Source: Jiulongibacter sp966250325 (lineage in GTDB: Bacteria > Bacteroidota > Bacteroidia > Cytophagales > Spirosomataceae). From it: a DNA stretch of 64,000 nt. Position 1 is the first letter of the stretch. Each line of letters opens with the position of its first letter. Positions 1 to 8,716 of the stretch are shown one piece after another. Location: NCBI GenBank assembly GCA_966250325.1, contig CBINGY010000020.1:5165-69164 (forward strand), read 5' to 3'. The notes under the pieces are model-generated. The model worked only from the letters and a program-made list of their open reading frames with translations, was not told the origin of the DNA and did no database searches. The translations under genes and the position numbers were made by a program.

Positions 1-1
1 T

Positions 2-1201
2 TCGGCTATTGGCACTGTTTCTATGCAGTGCAGTCTTCCCGTTTGCCGTATTGTAATCGCCTGTTGTGTTATTGTAAAGCGATTCCACCCCTGTGGCGGT
101 ATTGTTAGAGCCTTCTGTATTGTAATTCAATGAATACATGCCTGTGGCAGTGTTTTCGCCTCCGCTCGTGTTGCTGACCAAAGCCTCATTTCCCGTTGCC
201 GTATTCTGGTTGCCCGTTGTATTGCTCTCAAGAGACCGGTAGCCGGTAGCCGTGTTTTCTGAGCCGGAAGTGTTGTTAACCAAGGCTTCGCTGCCCAGGG
301 CAGTATTAAAGCGACCTGTATTGTTTGAAGATGTTAAACCACCCCTTAATGCGTGATAACCGACAGCCGTATTAAAAGTTGTTCGGGCATCGATTATTCT
401 ATTGTCTGCACGTTGCATGGCCCCATAACCTATGGCCGTGCTACCACTGTTAGCCCGGTTCTGAACAAGACTACTCTCGCCCACCGCCGTGTTGTAAATA
501 CCAGTCGTATTTTTATGAAGTGAATATGTTCCATTGGCTGTATTACTACTTCCCGTGGTATTGTGATACATGGACTGATATCCGATTGCGGAGTTACTGT
601 TTCCTTCGGTATTGGAGTAAAGGGCATCTATTCCTATGGCATTATTTCCATAACCCCCGGTATTGCTTTGGAGTGCACTGAAACCAACAGCCGTGTTTTG
701 AGTGCCAATTAGGTTTGAAGAAAGGGCATAACTACCAATCGCTACGTTTGCATATCCATCATTATTGGCTTCGAGGGCAGAAACACCTATAGCCACGTTA
801 TCGTATCCTGCTTCATTATTCAAAAGGGCCTGATACCCCAATGCGGAATTGGATCGACCTACATTTTGGCCGGGAGTCGTACTTCCCATAAGAGCCCGAT
901 AACCCACCGCCGTATTTTCAGTTATGTGTTGTACCACCTGTTCGTCATTGGCATAGTACATCGCCTGAAACCCTACAGCGGTGCTTCCCACATTGGTTCT
1001 GTTATGAAATAAAGCCTTGTTTCCCAAAGCAGTATTTGTGGTGTCGTTAACACCTTCCGACGATTTGGCTGAGATAAGTCCCTGCGGGAGAATGGTCACG
1101 GAGCCATCGGAATCGGTGTTTATGGCGTTGATTTGAGCCCGGGAAGAAAGGGTTGTGAACAAGACGAAACAGCTAAAGAGAAGGAGATTTGAAAGTTTCA
1201 T
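2..1201 (-). CDS. Secreted NTAxG-repeat beta-helix (YadA-head/tail-fibre-like) protein, partial at left edge
   Basis: The reverse strand is open from an ATG at 1201 to the window edge, 400 codons without a stop, so the C-terminus is missing. The first ~23 residues form a Sec signal peptide ending SRAQ. From about residue 40 the chain consists of roughly 16-residue repeats of the type NTAxGxxAL...NTTG, about twenty copies, for example NTAVGYRAL, NSAIGYQSM and NTATGNEAL. This repeat is known from YadA-type trimeric adhesin heads and from Bacteroidota tail-fibre-like proteins, which often end in a peptidase S74 or other chaperone domain; that end cannot be seen here. Role as a surface or secreted fibrous protein is inference. 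Start choice is supported by the signal peptide. Confidence 0.85.
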   Translation of the reverse strand, partial: MKLSNLLLFSCFVLFTTLSSRAQINAINTDSDGSVTILPQGLISAKSSEGVNDTTNTALGNKALFHNRTNVGSTAVGFQAMYYANDEQVVQHITENTAVGYRALMGSTTPGQNVGRSNSALGYQALLNNEAGYDNVAIGVSALEANNDGYANVAIGSYALSSNLIGTQNTAVGFSALQSNTGGYGNNAIGIDALYSNTEGNSNSAIGYQSMYHNTTGSSNTANGTYSLHKNTTGIYNTAVGESSLVQNRANSGSTAIGYGAMQRADNRIIDARTTFNTAVGYHALRGGLTSSNNTGRFNTALGSEALVNNTSGSENTATGYRSLESNTTGNQNTATGNEALVSNTSGGENTATGMYSLNYNTEGSNNTATGVESLYNNTTGDYNTANGKTALHRNSANSR

Positions 1202-1490
1202 AGCCCTGGCATTTGGTGTAATTTCATAGCCAAGCTATCCAGAAATGATCTCGCTACCAAGGTTCCAAAAGCCCGTTTTCCTTTTTTTTATTATACGTTT
1301 TACTCCTTTCAACTCATAAAACCTGGCCAAAAATTACCTCTGACCTGCCAACAACCTAAGCCTTACGTGCAGTCGAACGAAACTCCCATCTCCAATCTTC
1401 CATCTCCAATCTTCCATCTCCTTTAACCTTTAACTGTCAACCTTCAACCTCATACCCAAATTCAGTATTTTAGCAACAAATTAGAAAGAC
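1202..1490. other. Intergenic region with CCATCTCC-type low-complexity repeats
   Basis: No gene is seen. From 1385 to 1455 the + strand carries short quasi-repeats (CTTCCATCTCC, TTTAACC/TTCAACC) of the same vocabulary as the dispersed repeat family at 10.4-11.8 kb and 22.4 kb. Confidence 0.6.
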
Positions 1491-2237
1491 ATGTGTTATC
1501 ACACTTCGCTCGTAGAAGAATCGGTGCCAGATCTCCAGCGGAAACTGCAGGTGAAAATCTGGAAGTATGAAACGTTTAAGGAAAAATATAAGCCCAACTT
1601 TCATATCAATGGCTTTGATCACCCTCAGATTCCGGTGATACGACCCGAGGGCAAAACCGAAAAGGTAGTCGATCTGCTGCGGTGGGGTTTAATACCGCAT
1701 TGGGTAAAAGAACCGAAAGAATGGAAAGCCAATACGCTGCTGGCCAGAAATGACGAGATGTTTGATAAAGCCTCTTATAAACACTACTGGCAGAACCGCT
1801 GTCTGGTGATTGTTACGGGTTTCTTTGAACCCAGAGACCGTCAGGTGGCGGGGCTGGTGGGCCCGGCCAGCAAGGTGCAGAAAACAGAGAGCTGGTATAT
1901 TAAGAGTAAGACAGAGCCCTTTCTTTTTCTGGGAGGATTGTATTGCAATGGAACCGTATGCGTGATTACCACAGACACCAGCCCTATGATGTCAAAGATT
2001 CACAATGATGGCAAAAGAATGCCACTTATTCTGGATGACCCGGATATGATAGACGAATGGCTTTTAAGCGATATGAGCAAAGAGGAAATGATAAGAATGA
2101 TGGACAGCCACCCCGATGATGACTCCCTGATGGCCTATCGTACGCTGGACGGAATCATGAATAACCGGGTGAATACCAATGTGCCGGAGGCCAATCTGCC
2201 GCATGCGGAAGATCCTGTAACAGGTGTGCTTCTTTAA
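1491..2237 (+). CDS. yedK: SOS response-associated peptidase / abasic-site DNA-protein crosslink protein (YedK/HMCES family)
   Basis: The 248-residue protein starts MCYHTS, so after Met removal the catalytic Cys2 becomes the N-terminus, as in the SRAP family, where it forms a thiazolidine crosslink with abasic sites in single-stranded DNA. Other family landmarks are visible: ARNDEMF (the NARxE region, active-site Asn and Glu/Asp region), GFFEPR in place of the more usual GYYEW, and the IHNDGKRMPLIL segment with the conserved His. Length is slightly above the ~220 typical for E. coli YedK. It stands alone on the + strand, with a secreted unknown 41 bp downstream. The family assignment is firm; the GFFEP variant is a lineage feature rather than a sign of inactivity. 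Confidence 0.93.
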   Translation: MCYHTSLVEESVPDLQRKLQVKIWKYETFKEKYKPNFHINGFDHPQIPVIRPEGKTEKVVDLLRWGLIPHWVKEPKEWKANTLLARNDEMFDKASYKHYWQNRCLVIVTGFFEPRDRQVAGLVGPASKVQKTESWYIKSKTEPFLFLGGLYCNGTVCVITTDTSPMMSKIHNDGKRMPLILDDPDMIDEWLLSDMSKEEMIRMMDSHPDDDSLMAYRTLDGIMNNRVNTNVPEANLPHAEDPVTGVLL

Positions 2238-2251
2238 CTGCTGGTTTTCTT

Positions 2252-2259
2252 TATCTTTG
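2252..2259 (+). promoter_or_regulatory. Candidate -7 element (TATCTTTG)
   Basis: This matches the Bacteroidota consensus TAnnTTTG 19 bp upstream of the ATG at 2279. No good TTG -33 element lies at the usual distance, so it is a weak call. Confidence 0.35.
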
Positions 2260-2278
2260 GTCATAACCCGTACCAAGT

Positions 2279-2737
2279 ATGAAAACGACCTTGCTATTCC
2301 TTATTTTCCTTTGGATCAGTACCTTCGGTGGCCATAACCTCACGCTGGCAGAGGCCTCCGGTATTTTAGGAGAGCAGGCGGTGCAGTTGGAAAAGAACAG
2401 TACGGCAGAGGGAGGCGGGCATCAGTTCAGAACCCGTTTTCAGGCTTCGGGAAATGAGCAGGTCTTTCTGTATTATCAATTTGAGAATTTTGAAAACGAA
2501 ACGGCTGCTAAGGCTAAATTTGACGAGTTCCATGCGGGTAACGTGAGTCAGTCGGGTTTTAAGGATTTGTCGGGTTTGGGTCACGAGGCCTTTTTTCATA
2601 CAGATGACCGCAATTTCAGCCTCATTATCGCTCGTAAAGGCAATGAAATGATTCGACTGAAAGTAAATAAGATCACCAACCGTTATTCCAAAGAAAAGAT
2701 GGAACAGGTGGCCCGTGATATTTTAGCGAGAATTTGA
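2279..2737 (+). CDS. Secreted protein of unknown function
   Basis: A 152-residue protein with a hydrophobic N-terminus (about residues 3-24) that looks like a Sec signal peptide cleaved near LAEA. The mature part has alternating short strands and one long C-terminal helix (YSKEKMEQVARDIL), with a central FENFENETAAKAKF segment. The overall pattern recalls small alpha/beta periplasmic proteins of the PsbP/LpqN type, but I do not recognise a named family. It follows yedK by 41 bp and may be cotranscribed or use the TATCTTTG element just upstream. No catalytic motif is evident. Confidence 0.75.
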   Translation: MKTTLLFLIFLWISTFGGHNLTLAEASGILGEQAVQLEKNSTAEGGGHQFRTRFQASGNEQVFLYYQFENFENETAAKAKFDEFHAGNVSQSGFKDLSGLGHEAFFHTDDRNFSLIIARKGNEMIRLKVNKITNRYSKEKMEQVARDILARI

Positions 2738-2762
2738 TGATGCTATAGAATACTTCCTACAG

Positions 2763-2783
2763 GTGGCTCAGCTTGCCCGGAAT
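2763..2783 (+). repeat. Copy 1 of a GTGGCTCAG...CCGGAAT motif
   Basis: GTGGCTCAG-CTTGC-CCGGAAT. A closely matching copy in the same orientation lies at 3207-3228 and a weaker third at 3231-3251, so the motif brackets the 113-residue ORF between them. Confidence 0.6.
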
Positions 2784-2790
2784 ATGCAGG

Positions 2791-3132
2791 CTAACTGTAC
2801 ACAGCACCGCTAAGCGAAAGCCACTGGGGCCGTAAAGAATCATCCAGGTTATAAAAAGAAGCTCTGCCCCGACCGGGTTTGTACATATACGGCTTCAATA
2901 GCTCCAGATTATCCCGGGTGAGATAGCCTCTGGAGCGGCAGAGGATAGGCAGCACGCGGTTCTCCTGTTCACGGGTGAGATCAAGCAGGATGGGCCGCAC
3001 CCGCAGCCGGTACAGCTGAGCCAGATGCCCCTGCACCAGAAAGCAGTTTTCCAGCACATACCGCCGTTCTTTGGTCCCAAGACCATACGATATATACGCC
3101 TTAAAGAGTGGGAGCCTTTTGGGTATTCTCAT
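2791..3132 (-). CDS. Small basic protein of unknown function
   Basis: An open frame of 113 codons with an ATG start (MRIPKRLPLF). It is rich in Arg, Leu and Tyr, with a likely helix LTREQENRVLPIL and no signal peptide or membrane segment. No family recognised. Shorter ORFs in other frames overlap it, but this frame is the longest and has the most protein-like composition. It is bracketed by copies of the GTGGCTCAG...CCGGAAT motif, which may indicate a mobile or relic segment. Treat as a possible gene. Confidence 0.45.
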   Translation of the reverse strand: MRIPKRLPLFKAYISYGLGTKERRYVLENCFLVQGHLAQLYRLRVRPILLDLTREQENRVLPILCRSRGYLTRDNLELLKPYMYKPGRGRASFYNLDDSLRPQWLSLSGAVYS

Positions 3133-3206
3133 GCCCCAAAATTACCAAAGCCACCGGGCAGGGTCTTGCTAATAGATTTAGGAAACAGGAGAAAACGGAA
3201 TAAGTA

Positions 3207-3251
3207 GTGGCTCAGTTTGCTCCGGAATCTTTGGCTCGGTGTGGCCGGAAT
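3207..3251 (+). repeat. Copies 2 and 3 of the GTGGCTCAG...CCGGAAT motif in tandem
   Basis: GTGGCTCAG-TTTGCT-CCGGAAT (3207-3228) is followed at once by a diverged copy TTGGCTCGG-TGTGG-CCGGAAT (3231-3251). Tandem short motifs of this kind occur at multi-repeat IS ends such as those of IS21-like elements; no transposase is present, so the origin is inference. Confidence 0.55.
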
Positions 3252-3297
3252 ATTCACTTGAAGAAGGTAGAAAACAGATTCCGATAATTCTTAGTTA

Positions 3298-4200
3298 TTA
3301 AGAAAGTTTCGAGGTTTTCAGATATTCATTGTAGTAATCAACATCTTTTAGATAAGAATCTGTATGATTGATGTAGGAATTAACCATACTTTTTGAGACA
3401 CCAATGAGCATTCCAATTCCTTCATCAGACATGCCTTTTTCTAAACGTAGTTTCTTTGCAGCAAAAACTCGGGCATTTAAATATTCCTTCTTTTTAGATT
3501 TCATGGAGAACTCGTCTCTTCCGATTCCGGTAATTTCCTCTACTTCCTTTAAAACGTTACCGGCAATTTCCATCACCACTTCTAAATTTGGCTGCACAAC
3601 CAATGGTACTTTCATTTCAATTCTTTTTGGAAGAGAATTGTCTTCAAAAATCCATTCACCTAAGGAGCCTCGCTTCAGTGAACTTCTTGAATTAACATTT
3701 TTGTTCAATATTTCAAGATTTTTGAGAGTGTTTCGAGCCTCTTCCGGAGTCACTCGTCTCATCCATTTAAAATTGGGGTCTTCATTTATGTGATTAGCCA
3801 AAATTGATGGATTTTCTATAAAAGCCTCAATGCTGCCACAGAGGTATTCGATCTTTCTACGGGTTATTGGATTGTTTAGAGCATTTTCCAACCTTGTCAA
3901 CCACCTTAAATTCTCAGGGCGGTTATTTTGGCGATTAGTGTCAATGTGATCTACTACATGCTGATAAGAAGGTGGTTCTCCCAAAAAGGCAAAAGCTACT
4001 ATACGATGTACCAATTCAGAAGCTATGTGCAAATAACCTTTTGAGTTAACCACTCCGAAAGTCCAGATATTATCATGTTTTCTTAGAATTTTACCTTCTC
4101 TGGAATGACGAAATACTGCACCATTATCGCGAATGCAGTAGATTTCGCCTTTATAGTTGCATTTTGACTCCTCATGGTATCCGGTTGAGACTGTGAACAT
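3298..4200 (-). CDS. HNH endonuclease with C-terminal DnaA-C-like helix-turn-helix domain
   Basis: A 300-residue protein. Residues ~10-110 form an HNH domain of the HNH_3 type: a His in the VHRIVAFAFL segment, then VDHIDTNRQNNRPENLRWLT. Residues ~215-290 (VEEITGIGRDEFSMKSKKK, NARVFAAKKLRLEKGMS, IGMLIGVSKSMVNSYI) read like domain IV of DnaA, the duplex-binding module that recurs in Bacteroidota phage and mobile-element proteins. The middle is unassigned. HNH proteins of this kind are usually homing or phage-borne nucleases; the C-terminal domain probably gives sequence-specific binding. It is followed on the same strand by nuclease genes and is separated from the OLD gene by 167 bp of AT-rich DNA. 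Foreign origin is likely. Confidence 0.8.
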   Translation of the reverse strand: MFTVSTGYHEESKCNYKGEIYCIRDNGAVFRHSREGKILRKHDNIWTFGVVNSKGYLHIASELVHRIVAFAFLGEPPSYQHVVDHIDTNRQNNRPENLRWLTRLENALNNPITRRKIEYLCGSIEAFIENPSILANHINEDPNFKWMRRVTPEEARNTLKNLEILNKNVNSRSSLKRGSLGEWIFEDNSLPKRIEMKVPLVVQPNLEVVMEIAGNVLKEVEEITGIGRDEFSMKSKKKEYLNARVFAAKKLRLEKGMSDEGIGMLIGVSKSMVNSYINHTDSYLKDVDYYNEYLKTSKLS

Positions 4201-4367
4201 TTTATAAAATAATAATTATTGCGAGATCATTGAAAATATAAAGTGGCAATGAGCTAATTACTAAATATTTTATGGGGTATTTTTTCAAATGAATATCGCC
4301 ATTGAGAACTTCACAAATGTAGAATTGATTGGAATACATTGTTAATAATCGAAGCGAGGTCCTTTCA

Positions 4368-6080
4368 TCATTTTTGATTCCTTAATTTATCCTTAATTTG
4401 TCTTTCGACATTTGAAAAATTCGAGACCGTAGTCGTGCTTAATGCATTTTTAAGTTGATGCCTCTTAACTGAGAAAAACCAAGCTAATACAACACTCTTG
4501 AAATTTGTATTTGATGGTAATTCTAAAGATTTTTTTAACATTGAAATATCATCTCCTGATATTAAATCTTGAAGAATAACTTTTTTAGACTTACCCCTTT
4601 GATAAAAAAGCCATTTTTCAGATTCTCGAATTCCAAATGATTTTTGAGCGGATACGAACGCTGTTCGGCCCTCATTATCTAGGTCCCAAATTGCCGAATA
4701 TTTTTTACCAAGAAAAATCATATAAGAAATATGATGCTTTAGTGAATTTGCTCCGTCACAAGGAAAGAAGGCTAAATTCTTAGCTTCCTTCATGATCTCC
4801 CAAATATAGTAATCATATATCCCCTCGGTTAAAATTATATTATTTTTCGAATAATCTAAAAATAAAAAAGGCATCTCAAGAGCATGTAAAATTGGTTGAA
4901 AAGCGGCATTTCTTCGAGGGAGAGGTGTTGAGTATATATTATCTAACTTAATGGTTGATTCATTTTCCTTCCTCACTATTTTAATATTGCCAATTGGGAT
5001 TTGAACTGGATCCAAAAGATATGGCGAGTGGGTACAGAAAATAACCTTATTGCGTGAGGATATGGATTTAAGTCGATCACAAAGTTTTTTTTGAGCACTT
5101 GCATGAAGATAGGAACCTGGCTCATCTAATAGATAAATAGTTTCCATATCTTCCCTGTGCCTTTTTTTTGGGTTAAATTCTAATTTCATAATAAAATTGA
5201 AATACCAGTAGAACCCCTTACTTCTATCCTTAATGTCAAAGAATCGATCTCTCTTCATTCCATTAATCAATAGTTCTTCGACGATTTTTATTTCTATTTT
5301 ATGTTCTGGATGGTATTTTAATTCAATTCTTAAAGGCTGAGATTCTTGAAGGCTAAAATTCTTCCAGTGCTGAACAAGCTTTTCTTGAATTAAATTTTGT
5401 GCTTCTCTTAATATTGCATCCCTAATATTACTGGCCTTATCACGAAGCTCCTCGAAGTTGTAAGCTGCATTTGTTTGTAGGAATAATTCCTTAAAGTATG
5501 GAACCCATATTGATTTTTGAGAACTGGTTTTATTTGGAACCTCAAGAAACTGTGGAATTTCATCTCTAAAGTCATCAAAATATAGGATATATGGGAGTTC
5601 TGAAAGAATTTGTTCACAAAATACGTGGTCAATATCGGGGGATAGTCCTATATCGGATGAATATTTTTTAGAAGAAATATTCCGTTTAATTAGAAGAGTA
5701 TTATTCGCAATATTTTTTGAAATTATAGACAAAAGTTCCTTCTCAAATTTCCCCGCTATTTCATTTAAGAACTTCCCATCCTCTTTTTCTAGTAAAGAAT
5801 CAATTTCTGTCCTTAATTCATTTTGATTAATGGATATTTCTGACCCGACAACAGAGGGAGCATCATCGGTAGGATCATAATAGTTTTCAATGCCAATAAG
5901 ATGTTTACCATTATTCGTTTGGTCATTAAATTTGTCAAAGGCAAGTATACCTTCTAAAATGCTAGTTTTCCCGGCCTCATTTACTCCGATAATCGGAATT
6001 ATAGATTGTTTGGTTACATCAATTTCAATTTTGGTTGTTATCCCTTTATAGTGATAGATAATAAATTTGTTGTATTTCAT
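4368..6080 (-). CDS. OLD-family ATP-dependent nuclease (AAA ATPase plus TOPRIM)
   Basis: The 570-residue protein has an ABC/AAA-type ATPase domain with Walker A GVNEAGKTS (residues 32-40), a Walker B/D-loop region IYLLDEPGSYLHASAQ and the H-loop segment VIFCTHSPYLLDP. A TOPRIM domain follows (ILTEGIYDYYIW with its Glu, then IWDLDNEG with the DxD-type acids). This is the architecture of OLD nucleases, including Gabija GajA, which cut DNA under nucleotide control in phage defence. No UvrD-like GajB partner is adjacent, so a Gabija call is not justified. The gene is strikingly AT-rich compared with its neighbours, suggesting recent transfer. It sits alone between AT-rich gaps, leftward like its neighbours. 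Confidence 0.87.
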   Translation of the reverse strand: MKYNKFIIYHYKGITTKIEIDVTKQSIIPIIGVNEAGKTSILEGILAFDKFNDQTNNGKHLIGIENYYDPTDDAPSVVGSEISINQNELRTEIDSLLEKEDGKFLNEIAGKFEKELLSIISKNIANNTLLIKRNISSKKYSSDIGLSPDIDHVFCEQILSELPYILYFDDFRDEIPQFLEVPNKTSSQKSIWVPYFKELFLQTNAAYNFEELRDKASNIRDAILREAQNLIQEKLVQHWKNFSLQESQPLRIELKYHPEHKIEIKIVEELLINGMKRDRFFDIKDRSKGFYWYFNFIMKLEFNPKKRHREDMETIYLLDEPGSYLHASAQKKLCDRLKSISSRNKVIFCTHSPYLLDPVQIPIGNIKIVRKENESTIKLDNIYSTPLPRRNAAFQPILHALEMPFLFLDYSKNNIILTEGIYDYYIWEIMKEAKNLAFFPCDGANSLKHHISYMIFLGKKYSAIWDLDNEGRTAFVSAQKSFGIRESEKWLFYQRGKSKKVILQDLISGDDISMLKKSLELPSNTNFKSVVLAWFFSVKRHQLKNALSTTTVSNFSNVERQIKDKLRNQK

Positions 6081-6247
6081 ATGAGGTAACTAAAATAATG
6101 GAACTATTTCTTAGAATAAATATAGTGTCAAAATATAAATATATGAGCATAATCCATCCTCTTTAATTAAACATGTTAAGTATTCCAGTTACAAATGGCC
6201 TTCTTTGTAGCTAAATAGTCTTTGGCCATTAAAATTATCTTAGCTCA

Positions 6248-7228
6248 TCAAAAAGTAGCTATGTAGACACTCTCCCTATGCCACCGCACATTCTCCATAT
6301 CCGGCAAATACTTATCATTTCGGGGCAGCTGAATTTGCTTTCCGGCAAAGATTCCAAGCTGATAGTCACTTTCTTTTTCCTGAAATGTAGGAGAGATAAG
6401 CACCCGGTAATTATCATCCAGAGAAATTAGTCCCCGATCAAATGCCCGGTGGAGGTTTGGGCAAAGGGCAATGCCATTGCTCACGGTATCGTCAAAACTG
6501 TAGCTGAAAGGTTTGATATGACAGGCATCAATCATGGAGATATTTCCCAGTGTCGTTATCTGCATGCCGGAGATACAGCAGGTGTTGTTATAAATTTTGG
6601 GTATTTCTCTTTTGAAGAGTGAGCCACGCAGAAAAATCTCTTCTTCGTTTTTCTCAATGACCAGTTGCCGGGCTTCTTTTTGATATTCTTCCGGGTTTTC
6701 GTTCAGAATCTTTCCTTCCAGATCATGAATGACTTTTTCGGCTTCTGATACCTTATCCGTATATCGATCACGGGTCAAAGGGAAATAGTTTTCCAGCAGG
6801 CTTTCTGTCAGTATTTGATTCGTAATGGAATCTATGGCAAGCAGGAACAGAGCTTCGTCCAATTCAGCAAAAGCAACAGCCGCATTCAGATTCGTCAGGC
6901 TTTTCACCATCGAACCCATGGTATCCAGATTATCAAAACCCGCTCGGGGATGGAGCTTCCAGAATTTATCACTTTTAAGATGATAAAAAGGATAGGAGAT
7001 TTTACAGTCGAAATTAGTGGCGGTAACCAATAAACTCCAGTTTTCTTTGAACAGAGCCACGAGTTCCGGAGTCAGAAACACCTCTCGGGAGTCCATAAGT
7101 CTGTTACGGTATGCCTGAAGCAATGAAATTAACAGAATCGGCTTATGCGGTGCAGGGCCACCATGCGAGCGGTCAAGCCGTAATTTTTTAAACCGGGTCA
7201 GATAATATGTCAGGGTTTCAGGGAACAT
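6248..7228 (-). CDS. Predicted phosphorothioate-dependent HNH restriction endonuclease (McrA-like, SBD plus HNH)
   Basis: A 326-residue protein. Residues ~1-140 resemble the sulfur-binding domain of ScoMcrA-type enzymes: an RLDRSHGGPAPHKPILLISL start, a central FKENWSLL, then YPFYHLKSDKFWKLHP. Residues ~205-290 form an HNH domain with a CCISGM lead-in, DACHIKPF, NGIALCPNLHRAFDRGLISL. Known members recognise phosphorothioate-modified DNA and cleave nearby, so they restrict dnd-modified DNA. No dnd or other modification gene is in the window, as expected for a modification-dependent enzyme. Base composition is like the core genome, unlike the OLD gene beside it. The HNH call is firm; the substrate call rests on recognised motifs only. 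Confidence 0.8.
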   Translation of the reverse strand: MFPETLTYYLTRFKKLRLDRSHGGPAPHKPILLISLLQAYRNRLMDSREVFLTPELVALFKENWSLLVTATNFDCKISYPFYHLKSDKFWKLHPRAGFDNLDTMGSMVKSLTNLNAAVAFAELDEALFLLAIDSITNQILTESLLENYFPLTRDRYTDKVSEAEKVIHDLEGKILNENPEEYQKEARQLVIEKNEEEIFLRGSLFKREIPKIYNNTCCISGMQITTLGNISMIDACHIKPFSYSFDDTVSNGIALCPNLHRAFDRGLISLDDNYRVLISPTFQEKESDYQLGIFAGKQIQLPRNDKYLPDMENVRWHRESVYIATF

Positions 7229-7456
7229 GGATGCCGTAGCTGCCAGAAAATCAAATATAGAAAGAAAGGTGGAAAAATAGATTTCCTCCGTGCCCTTTGC
7301 GTCTCCTTTGCTCGCTTTGCGGTGAAGCTATGCTTTCAGATTTACGCATTGAGATTTACAAAGAATGTTTTTGAACTCAAATGCTTGAAATGCAAGAGGC
7401 ATTGGTCTGCCTAACCATTCTGATTTGTATTTCTGAGGATAGTAGTTTCGGATGTA
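7229..7456. other. Spacer with a degenerate copy of the CTTTGCG/GCGGTGAA repeat
   Basis: Positions ~7288-7326 read GTGCCCTTTGCG, CTCGCTTTGCGGTGAA, a short member of the dispersed repeat family found at 10.5, 11.7, 15.2 and 22.2 kb. No gene is seen. Confidence 0.5.
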
Positions 7457-8716
7457 CTACTCGTAGTCATTTTTTTTGATGATCAGATAGTTTGCCACCC
7501 ATTGAAATCCTATAAATCCAAAAATGAAAATTATAGTCAGGGAATTAAACAGATTGCCCGTAGAGAAGGTCATTGCTATGGCAGCCAGACCTATACCCGC
7601 CAGTGCTATCGTGTATAGAATGAGGCCATATTTGTTTTTGGTTTCTGAGAGCATAGAACCCAGAGGTAACATCATGGCAAATCCGAAAGCAGCAATGGAT
7701 AACATTTTCTCATCTGCACGTATCAGATACAAAATCACCCCAATCAGTGAAAGACCCAGGCTTAAGGCCACGAAGTTTGAGCTCATTTTTTCCTTTTTAT
7801 CAAGAAGGAGCTGACCAAATTTATTAAATCTCAAGAATAAATTACTTATCGGAGTCATAACCCAGGTAGAGAATGCCACCAACGCCAGAAGTATTAAAAA
7901 GGGCGTTAAATAAGGCTCAAGCGATTCGTTGTTTCTGGCTACTGAGCGTAATACTCTGAATCCAATGTAAAATCCAATGATGACTCCCCACTGGTATTTT
8001 GAAGTGAGGTTACTCATAAAAAAGGAATACTTGAGGAATAATCGGTATATGAGGTTGGTTGCTTTTAAAGATTCAAGAATCCCCATCTGAGCATACTCCA
8101 GGGAAGGATCATGCGAGAGCGACTCTTTGAAGTGTTCCAACGCTTTTTTGTGATCTCCTTTTTCAAGCAAATTCCACCCATAATTGGCATGGGTGTACGC
8201 ATTATTGGGGTCTTCATGCAGTGCCCCTTCAATAGTTTCAAAGGATTCCTCTGTTCGATTGAGTTTGCTTAGAGCGGTGCTTCGGGTATTTAATGCCAAT
8301 AAATTTTCAGAATCTATCTCCAATGCCCTGTTGGCAGCTTCCAGTGATTCTTCAAAGCGTTTTCGTCGCAATTGAATGCTCGCATCTATAGCAAAATAAT
8401 TGGCATCAAAAGGGTCAATTTCAATGGCCCGATGGATATTTTCTTCGGCAACTTTCAAATTATCCTGAGCAAAAGCAATTCTCGATTTCGTATAGAATAA
8501 ATCAGGTGAATCAGGTGAAAGCCCTATGGCAGTATCAATAACCTGGTTGGCATCATCGTATTTATCTTGCTGTAAATAAACTTCTGCCAGAAGATAAAGG
8601 ATACTGGTATTGTTTACATGTTCGGTGATCAGATCTGCAAGTAATTTTTCGGCATCTGCAAATCTTTTCTGCTGAATCAGAATTTCAACTTTTTCCAGTC
8701 TGTTATCGTCAATCAT
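7457..8716 (-). CDS. TPR-repeat integral membrane protein
   Basis: The 419-residue protein has about six tetratricopeptide repeats in residues 1-215 (motifs such as LLYLLAEVYLQQ, ALEHFKESLSHDPSLEYA), followed by about six hydrophobic segments between residues 235 and 410. The TPR part is probably cytoplasmic because no signal peptide precedes it. Its ATG overlaps the stop of the upstream AAA gene by 4 bp (8713-8716), implying translational coupling and a shared function. I know no characterised family with this exact layout. A reasonable inference is a membrane platform for the partner ATPase; substrate and pathway are unknown. Confidence 0.82.
   Translation of the reverse strand: MIDDNRLEKVEILIQQKRFADAEKLLADLITEHVNNTSILYLLAEVYLQQDKYDDANQVIDTAIGLSPDSPDLFYTKSRIAFAQDNLKVAEENIHRAIEIDPFDANYFAIDASIQLRRKRFEESLEAANRALEIDSENLLALNTRSTALSKLNRTEESFETIEGALHEDPNNAYTHANYGWNLLEKGDHKKALEHFKESLSHDPSLEYAQMGILESLKATNLIYRLFLKYSFFMSNLTSKYQWGVIIGFYIGFRVLRSVARNNESLEPYLTPFLILLALVAFSTWVMTPISNLFLRFNKFGQLLLDKKEKMSSNFVALSLGLSLIGVILYLIRADEKMLSIAAFGFAMMLPLGSMLSETKNKYGLILYTIALAGIGLAAIAMTFSTGNLFNSLTIIFIFGFIGFQWVANYLIIKKNDYE

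Noticed and set aside
4368..6080. Gabija system
   Set aside because: The GajA-like protein is present but no UvrD-like GajB gene lies next to it.
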